The notes below the pieces were generated by a model, which saw only the letters and a list, made by a program, of their open reading frames with translations, was not told the DNA's origin and did no database searches. DNA of 64,000 bases, taken from positions 1-64,000 of the forward strand of contig DATNCQ010000216.1 of assembly GCA_035571515.1 (NCBI GenBank). Reading direction: 5' to 3'. The stretch's first letter is position 1. The number at the start of each line of letters is the position of its first letter. Below, in pieces: positions 58,787-64,000 of this stretch. The position numbers and the translations under genes are program-made. This DNA is from Gp6-AA40 sp035571515 (GTDB lineage Bacteria; Acidobacteriota; Vicinamibacteria; Vicinamibacterales; UBA2999).

Positions 58787-59368
58787 ATGTCGGAGAAACC
58801 CCCGGCAGCTCCAAGCTGGTGGCAGACCGTGCCCGGGGTCCTGACCGGACTTGCCGCGATCATCACCGCGGTGACCGGTCTCGTCGTGGCGTTCACTCAC
58901 ACGGGCACGCGCACCGAGGACGTCCGCCCGTCGTCCGAGGCAGCGGCGCAGAACGCGTCACCCGCGTCGCCGGCGCAATCGCGTTCGGCTGGTACGGTCG
59001 GCGTCGCGGGCGGGACGCAGCCGGTTGCGCTTCCGGCAGTGAGCCGCGTGAGGCTCGCCGGCGGCGCGGCCGACACCACGATCCTCTCCGCGCAGGTCGA
59101 ACCGATTGACCTCGACAGGCGATCGCTGAAGTTCGTGGTTCGCTACATGAACGCCGGCCGCTACCCGGCGAATTTCTGGAGCAGCTCGTATCGCTTGATC
59201 GTGGACGGCGTGCCGCGGGCGCCGACGAACGTCCTCGATGAAGTCGTCGAGCCCGACAGCGCGAAAGAGGGCGACGTCGTGTTCGAGCTACCGCTCGCCG
59301 TGAAAGACGTCGTGCTTCAGATCAGCTCCGGCGAGGAAAAGAGCCGCATCCCCTTGAAGCTCCCCTGA
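58787..59368 (+). CDS. Membrane-anchored protein with extracellular beta domain
   Basis: The 193-residue protein has a short cytoplasmic N-terminus (SEKPPAAPSWWQT), one transmembrane helix (VLTGLAAIITAVTGLVVAF), an Ala/Ser-rich stalk and a C-terminal beta domain with ILSAQVEPIDLDRRSLKFVVRYMNAGRYP and DVVFELPLAVKDVVLQ. The domain resembles small beta-sandwich modules. It begins two bases after the FG-GAP gene and probably partners it at the cell envelope. I recognise no catalytic motif. Confidence 0.7.
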   Translation: MSEKPPAAPSWWQTVPGVLTGLAAIITAVTGLVVAFTHTGTRTEDVRPSSEAAAQNASPASPAQSRSAGTVGVAGGTQPVALPAVSRVRLAGGAADTTILSAQVEPIDLDRRSLKFVVRYMNAGRYPANFWSSSYRLIVDGVPRAPTNVLDEVVEPDSAKEGDVVFELPLAVKDVVLQISSGEEKSRIPLKLP

Positions 59369-59374
59369 CGCCAG

Positions 59375-60058
59375 TCAGTTGCCAGGGTTCTCCTGGCCAG
59401 GCGGCGCTCCTCGCGGCGGCGCGGGGAACGCGGGGTGGTACAACGACTGGTAGCGCAGCTCCTTGCCGTTCTCGTCGAGCCACCCGAACGACTGCTGGAA
59501 GAGCAGCGGCTCCGGATACCCTGCCGGAACGGTCCCCTCGAGGATGTACAGCTTCTGGTTGTGCATGTAGATCGCGGCCATCGTGCTCGTGCCGTCGCGG
59601 TTCGCCAGGTGCAGCAGGTGACCGCCGACCCCGTACGTAGTAATCCACGCCAGCTGCGTCACCTTCGCGTCGCGCTCGAGGAACTTCGACGTCGCGTGGA
59701 CGAGCGCCCCCTGGAAGTCGAGCCGCCAGTGTCCGACACCTGAAAACCCGGTCCCTCCATAGCACCCTTCGGTGCGTATCGCGCACGACTGCGCCTTGTT
59801 GGTCAGGATCTTCTCGATCTGGCTGTAGTCGACGACGGTCGTCGAGTAACGGGCGCGTCCCTGCTCGGCGGTGTAGACGCGCGCGGGCAGCTCGGCACCG
59901 TAGAGCGACCGGTAGGTGCTGCTCGTCACCTTCGGCTGGCTCGGGAAGTTGGCGGTGAATCGATCCTCGCGGCTGCTGAATTCGATCCATTCCTGCGCGA
60001 GCGCGGTGCCGCAGAGGGTGAGCGTGAGCGATGCGGCGAGAAGTGGAGTGAGACGCAT
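59375..60058 (-). CDS. Secreted EWIE-family protein (copy 2)
   Basis: The 227-residue protein has a signal peptide (MRLTPLLAASLTLTLCGTALA) followed by QEWIEFSSREDRFTANFPSQP, closely matching copy 1 at 20821-21483. Shared later blocks are YSTTVVDYSQI, a Cys pair (SCAIRTEGCYGG), FLERDAKVT, YMHNQKLYILEGTVP and LLFQQSFGWLDENGKELRY. The two copies are about 38 kb apart and both stand alone. Function unknown. The C-terminus is Pro/Gly-rich. Confidence 0.75.
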   Translation of the reverse strand: MRLTPLLAASLTLTLCGTALAQEWIEFSSREDRFTANFPSQPKVTSSTYRSLYGAELPARVYTAEQGRARYSTTVVDYSQIEKILTNKAQSCAIRTEGCYGGTGFSGVGHWRLDFQGALVHATSKFLERDAKVTQLAWITTYGVGGHLLHLANRDGTSTMAAIYMHNQKLYILEGTVPAGYPEPLLFQQSFGWLDENGKELRYQSLYHPAFPAPPRGAPPGQENPGN

Positions 60059-60169
60059 GGTTCTCCTCGATTCTCGAAGACGGCGGGTGCCCGCTATCAG
60101 TATCCGTCCGGCGCCGCGGAATGTTCAAGACTGTTTCTTCGCCGCCGGGCCCCGTATCATCGCCGGCCC

Positions 60170-61099
60170 ATGACCGAGATCGTCAACGGTTTCGACGATT
60201 CCATCGTCGACGAGCGGGCGTCGAACGTCGGGCCGGCGGGAATCGACATCGTCTACCAGCGCCTCGGGAAGCGCGACGCGCCGCTGCTCCTGCTCATCAT
60301 GGGCGGCGGCGCGCAGTCGATTGCGTGGCCCGATGCCTTCTGCCACGCCCTCGTCGACCGCGGCCTGCAGATCGTGCGCTTCGACAATCGTGACGTCGGC
60401 CTGTCGACGCACATCACCGGCGCGCCGCCGCCGGACATCCGCGCCGCGCTCGCCGGCGACCTGTCGTCGGCGTCGTACACGCTGTCTGACATGGCGGCCG
60501 ACGCGGCCGGGCTGCTCGACGCGCTCGGCATCGAGCAGGCGCACGTCGTCGGCGCGTCGCTCGGAGGCGCGGTCGGACAGCGGCTGGCGATCGAGCATCC
60601 GCGGCGTGTCCGCTCGCTGACGTCGATGATGTCGACCACGGGCGACACCTCGGTCGGGCAGGTCTCGCCCGACGTGCTCCGCGACGTGTTCAGCGGGCCC
60701 CCCGCGGTGACGCGCGACGAGGTCGTCGCGCGCATGATTCGCGCGTTCCGCGTCATCGGCTCGCCCGCGTACCCGATCGACGAGCACGAAGCGGCCGAGC
60801 GAACGGGCCGCGCCTTCGACCGCTCCTACGATCCGGCCGGCATGGCGCGGCAGGCGCTGGCGATGGTCGCCGACGGCGACCGGACGGCGCTCCTGCGGCG
60901 CGTCGACGTGCCGGCGCTGGTCATCCACGGTCTCGCCGATCGCATGTGTGATGTCAGCGGCGGACGCGCAACGGCTGACGCCATTCCCGCCGCGGAGCTG
61001 TTTCTCGTCGAGGGAATGGGGCACAACCTGCCGCCGGGATTGCACGCGCCACTGGCGGCGCGGATTGCCGATTTCGTCTGGCGCGTGGAACATCGCTGA
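60170..61099 (+). CDS. Alpha/beta hydrolase
   Basis: The 309-residue protein has no signal peptide. The catalytic triad is easy to place: nucleophile Ser130 in VVGASLGGAVGQRLA, Asp in VIHGLADRMCD and His in FLVEGMGHNLPP. The oxyanion segment LLIMGGGAQSIAWP and strand RFDNRDVGLST also fit. Such proteins hydrolyse esters, amides or epoxides; the substrate is not predictable. It is related in outline to the rifampicin/aclacinomycin-methylesterase-like group. It is divergent from the EWIE gene. Confidence 0.9.
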   Translation: MTEIVNGFDDSIVDERASNVGPAGIDIVYQRLGKRDAPLLLLIMGGGAQSIAWPDAFCHALVDRGLQIVRFDNRDVGLSTHITGAPPPDIRAALAGDLSSASYTLSDMAADAAGLLDALGIEQAHVVGASLGGAVGQRLAIEHPRRVRSLTSMMSTTGDTSVGQVSPDVLRDVFSGPPAVTRDEVVARMIRAFRVIGSPAYPIDEHEAAERTGRAFDRSYDPAGMARQALAMVADGDRTALLRRVDVPALVIHGLADRMCDVSGGRATADAIPAAELFLVEGMGHNLPPGLHAPLAARIADFVWRVEHR

Positions 61100-61213
61100 T
61101 TGGCTGGCCTGGCCGGCTTGGCGACCGCAATCCACTGAAGTTCCGCGGGGCGTGTTACCATCCCGCGATCGAGCGGCGGCGGCATGGCCCTGTCACTTCA
61201 TCGGAGGGTCGGT

Positions 61214-62236
61214 ATGAGGCTGTTTCTCGCGGCACTTGTGTTGGTTGTCGGGACGACGCCCGCGTCGGCCCAGTGGCTGGATCGTCCCTGGCCGGGCATC
61301 CCTCGCACCGAGGACAAGAAGCCGAACCTGAAGGCGCCCGCGCCGCGTGGCCCTGACGGCAAGCCGGATTTGACCGGTGTGTGGAACGGGCCGCTTCCCG
61401 AACCGGTCTTCGACCCCGCTATCGCACAACCCTGGATCAACGACCTCATGCGACAGCGTCAGCGGGAGTACCACAAGGGACGTCCCTCGTATCAGTGTCT
61501 GCCGAGCGGGCCTGAGGCCGATCGATTTGCCGGGTGGAAGCGCGTTCTCCAGACGCCAGCCGCCATCGCGATCCTGAACGACGATCTCACTTATCGCGTG
61601 ATCTTTACGGACGGGCGCGAGCTCGAGGCCGACGCCGCCCCAAGCTGGATGGGGTACTCGGTGGGACACTGGGAGGGCGACACGCTGATCGTGGACAGCA
61701 ACGGCTACAACGACAAGACGTGGCTGAGCCGCTACGGGCAGGCGCACACCGAGGCGCTGCGTATACGAGAGCGATACCGGCGCGCCGACTTCGGGCACAT
61801 GCAGGTCGAGGTCACCTTCATAGATCCGACCGCGTACGCGAAACCGTGGGGCTTTACGGCGAACATGACGCTGGCCGCCGACACGGAAATGCTCGAGACC
61901 GTGTGCGAACGCAGCAGCGAACACTGGACGGCCAGCGCTGCCAAGGTGACCGTCGCGCCCGACGTGCTGGCGCGGTACGTCGGCGTGTACAACGGCCTCT
62001 ACGGGGGAGACAAGCGCAAGATCGAGGTGTCGCTGTCAGGCGATCAGTTGATCGCCAAAATCACCGGCCGCGCCGCCGTCGACGGCGGCGAGATGCGACC
62101 GCTGGTCCCGCAATCGCAAACGGTGTTCGACGGGGTGGGCATCATCTATGAATTCGTCGTCGACGACAAGGGAATGGCGACGGCCCTGATGGAGATTCAC
62201 ATCTCAGGTCCCCAGAAGTTCCCGAAGGAGAAGTAA
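61214..62236 (+). CDS. Secreted DLTG-W family protein (member 7)
   Basis: The 340-residue protein has a signal peptide (MRLFLAALVLVVGTTPASA). Motifs are GKPDLTGVWNGPL at about residue 53. Near 155 come GYSVGHWEGDTLIVDSNGYNDK, TEALRIRERYRR and VTFIDP. A C-terminal extra domain of about 100 residues (VLARYVGVYNGLYGG, KIEVSLSGDQLIAKITGR) looks like a DUF3471-type beta module and is not in the other members. GGAGGG lies six bases upstream of the ATG at 61214. It stands alone. Function unknown. Confidence 0.82.
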   Translation: MRLFLAALVLVVGTTPASAQWLDRPWPGIPRTEDKKPNLKAPAPRGPDGKPDLTGVWNGPLPEPVFDPAIAQPWINDLMRQRQREYHKGRPSYQCLPSGPEADRFAGWKRVLQTPAAIAILNDDLTYRVIFTDGRELEADAAPSWMGYSVGHWEGDTLIVDSNGYNDKTWLSRYGQAHTEALRIRERYRRADFGHMQVEVTFIDPTAYAKPWGFTANMTLAADTEMLETVCERSSEHWTASAAKVTVAPDVLARYVGVYNGLYGGDKRKIEVSLSGDQLIAKITGRAAVDGGEMRPLVPQSQTVFDGVGIIYEFVVDDKGMATALMEIHISGPQKFPKEK

Positions 62237-62250
62237 GGGCCGGGTTCTGG

Positions 62251-63681
62251 TCAGTTCAGATAGCCCCTGAACGTACGCACCCACCACGCGCCGTTGCGCG
62301 CGCGTTCCGCCGGTGTCGTGAATCGATAGTCGTAGGCCGCAATGCGTACGCGGCGCGGCCGTGCGCTGAACGGGCGAGGTCCGAGGAGCCGGAGCACCGA
62401 AGGTTCACCCTCGAGGATGCGCTGACCGAGCGAGTCGAGCCAGTACGCCGCACCCGCCGGATCCAGCGCTGCAAACCACATCTGCCAGTCGAGGCGCGGC
62501 ATGTGCGGTTCGACGAATGCCGGCCGCCGCCGCGGGTCTCCAGGCTTCCATCGAAATTCGTACTCCTCGAAGTTCTGCTCGTCGCCGCTGACCTCGATGA
62601 CGAGCTCGAGCCGTTCGGTCGTCATGACGCGGAACAGTCCGTAGCCGTTGACGGAGCGGAACGGCGAGACCCAGTCGAGGATGCGGCCGGGCCATGCGCG
62701 CGCAATCTGCGCGCGTGTACGCGCGGTCAGCTGGATCTCGCGCACGAAGGCGACCGTGCTCAGGCAGGCGATCGCCACGGCCGCGACGCTGATCGCCAGC
62801 CGCCACGACCTCGGTTCCGGGCGCGGCGGGGCGCGATCTGGTTGCACGGCCGGCCGTCTTCGAAGCGTCTGGTCGTCGAGGAGCGCGAGATAGAGAACGA
62901 TCGTGAGGAGGTTGAAGAACCCGTAGTTGCCGGTCGCCGCGATGCCGACCTGGAGCAGGGTCATCAACGCGCAGGCGATCAGCCGCATCGCGCGGAAGCG
63001 CGCGGGCAGGAATATCGCAAACGGCACGACGAGCTCGAACGCCAGCATCGCCGGCACCGACCAGTACTGCACCGCAGCGGGCGACTGGGCGGCATACCAG
63101 CTCGTCCACGTGGGCAGCGGCTGCGTCCAGTAGTGATACGTCATCGCGGTCCATGCGGCCCATGTCGGATCGCCGCTCGCCAGCTTGGTGATGCCGGAGA
63201 GAAACGTCAGCTTGAACGCGAGGCTCCAGAGGACCCACCGCACGATCGGGTTCGGCTCCGCATCGGGCGATCGCAGCGGTGCGTACAGACATGCGAGCAG
63301 CCCCGTTTCGAGCAGCAGCATGTCCCACTGGAATTCGAGGAAGACCTGCCCTGCGACCGTCAGCGACAGGTAGAACACCCACAACACCGCCGATGTCACG
63401 GCGGGAGCGAGGCCGACGATCAGCAGCACCGACAGCAGGGCGCCGCCCCAGCAGAGGAGCAGCAGCATGGCGTCGCCGCTCGAGAGCCACAGCAGCGTGG
63501 GAAAGGCGTGAACCGCTTCGGCGCCGTACGTCGCTCGCGCCTGGGAGAGGAGCGCCCCAATCGGCAGGATGCCGCGCGAGCCGACCAGGCCGGTGATCTG
63601 CACGCCGAGCGACGCGAAGGCGCTCAGGTAGACGAAGCCGAGGAGCCGCAGGAAGAGCCGGCGCGAGAAGACGAACGTCAC
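62251..63681 (-). CDS. Lipase maturation factor family protein
   Basis: The 476-residue multi-pass membrane protein has about seven helices in the first 280 residues. The segments FYLSLTVAGQVFLEFQWDMLLLETGLLA and RWVLWSLAFKLTFLSGITKLASGDPTW, then YHYWTQPLPTWTSWYA, match the lipase maturation factor (LMF1) family, conserved from bacteria to animals. The C-terminal part (after 310) is a soluble beta domain with NGYGLFRVMTTERLELVIEVSG. In animals LMF1 assists lipase folding in the ER; the bacterial role is unknown. The start is GTG at 63681; upstream support is weak. It is followed by the convergent DLTG-W gene. Confidence 0.88.
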   Translation of the reverse strand: MTFVFSRRLFLRLLGFVYLSAFASLGVQITGLVGSRGILPIGALLSQARATYGAEAVHAFPTLLWLSSGDAMLLLLCWGGALLSVLLIVGLAPAVTSAVLWVFYLSLTVAGQVFLEFQWDMLLLETGLLACLYAPLRSPDAEPNPIVRWVLWSLAFKLTFLSGITKLASGDPTWAAWTAMTYHYWTQPLPTWTSWYAAQSPAAVQYWSVPAMLAFELVVPFAIFLPARFRAMRLIACALMTLLQVGIAATGNYGFFNLLTIVLYLALLDDQTLRRRPAVQPDRAPPRPEPRSWRLAISVAAVAIACLSTVAFVREIQLTARTRAQIARAWPGRILDWVSPFRSVNGYGLFRVMTTERLELVIEVSGDEQNFEEYEFRWKPGDPRRRPAFVEPHMPRLDWQMWFAALDPAGAAYWLDSLGQRILEGEPSVLRLLGPRPFSARPRRVRIAAYDYRFTTPAERARNGAWWVRTFRGYLN

Positions 63682-63713
63682 GGCCAGCGGCGGAGCAGTT
63701 ACGCGCGCAGCCC

Positions 63714-64000
63714 CTACGGCGTCTGGATCACCAGATACCGGAACGGCTCCTCGATGTTCTTGTACATGTGCGGCGCGTTCGGCGGAATGATCACGACGTC
63801 GCCCTTGCCGACGCGGTGCGATTCACCGGCTCCCACCAACTGGCCGCCCTCCGTCGTGACCCGGGCTCCCTGGCCGGTTGAGGCAGCGCCCGGCGTGATG
63901 AACGTTGCCGCCCCGCTCATGATCACGACCACGCCGGTCCAGTCCTCGTGGGAGTGCAACTGCCCTTCGTCGGCCTTGCCGCGGCTGTTGGAGTGGATGG
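63714..64000 (-). CDS. Cupin-domain protein (partial, 5' end outside the window)
   Basis: The visible 94 residues give the C-terminal part of a protein. Metal-type cupin motifs are QLHSHEDWTGVVVIMSG and GKGDVVIIPPNAPHMYKN, with His residues in both cupin boxes. The frame is open to the right edge, so N-terminal length and any signal peptide are unknown. It may bind a metal and a small ligand. It is transcribed in the same direction as the LMF gene, 32 bases apart. Confidence 0.75.
   Translation of the reverse strand, partial: IHSNSRGKADEGQLHSHEDWTGVVVIMSGAATFITPGAASTGQGARVTTEGGQLVGAGESHRVGKGDVVIIPPNAPHMYKNIEEPFRYLVIQTP

Noticed and set aside
55002..58814. Open frame of 1270 residues on the minus strand
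   Set aside because: It is antisense or frame-shifted to the methyltransferase, amidohydrolase and FG-GAP genes, is extremely Arg/Ala-rich, and shows no domain; it is open only because of the high GC content.
1..64000. tRNA, rRNA or riboswitch
   Set aside because: Reading both strands by eye gave no cloverleaf with a TTC-type loop, no rRNA-like block and no recognisable riboswitch core; a covariance search could still find one.

Overview
The window is high-GC DNA from a bacterium with dense coding on both strands and no tRNA, rRNA, CRISPR array or phage genes that I could see. The gene content points to an Acidobacteriota-like soil bacterium, most plausibly class Vicinamibacteria. The reasons are many secreted proteins of the 'PDLTG-W' type, DUF6152 proteins, secreted MBL-fold hydrolases, GMC dehydrogenases paired with c-type cytochromes, and GC-rich palindromic or text-like intergenic repeats. 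This placement is inference from gene content; there is no marker gene in the window.

Layout. 1-14.3 kb is a redox region. It holds the tail of a cytochrome c protein, an acetamidase/formamidase bracketed by two copies of a palindromic repeat element, and a tight minus-strand operon (SRPBCC protein, catalase-like protein, cholesterol-oxidase-like GMC flavoenzyme, nitroreductase-like protein, small membrane protein). Two convergent old-yellow-enzyme paralogues with a C-terminal four-Cys motif follow, then a di-heme cytochrome c lipoprotein in tandem with a Tat-type GMC dehydrogenase. 14.3-31.9 kb is mixed: DUF2235 hydrolase, MBL hydrolase, PhzF, GNAT, MFS transporter, small membrane proteins, secreted proteins of unknown role, PEBP and an RluB/RsuA pseudouridine synthase. 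32-41 kb carries two very large secreted Ig/fibronectin-type repeat proteins around a mono-heme cytochrome. 41-50 kb has a GNAT protein, RecQ helicase, a SoxC/SoxD-like sulfite dehydrogenase pair, and a compact operon of a zinc-ribbon protein, a LigI-like lactonase and a DctA-like symporter. 50-64 kb holds a lectin-like lipoprotein, an orphan ModA-like binding protein, a DUF6152/DLTG-W operon headed by a metal-site-degenerate MBL protein, a methyltransferase, an amidohydrolase, a seven-repeat FG-GAP protein, an alpha/beta hydrolase, a lipase maturation factor homologue and the end of a cupin gene.

Themes. Gene families recur within this single window: seven DLTG-W proteins, two DUF6152, two GMC, two OYE, two MBL, two cytochromes of one type, two 'EWIE' secreted proteins and two giant Ig-repeat proteins. 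Most products carry signal peptides, so the region looks like a set of periplasmic or exported oxidation and degradation functions. The strongest candidate for an undescribed system is the secreted DLTG-W family together with its repeated DUF6152 neighbour. Several intergenic hairpin or inverted repeats sit where convergent genes meet and may act as bidirectional terminators. One of them has been read into the C-terminus of an old-yellow enzyme.
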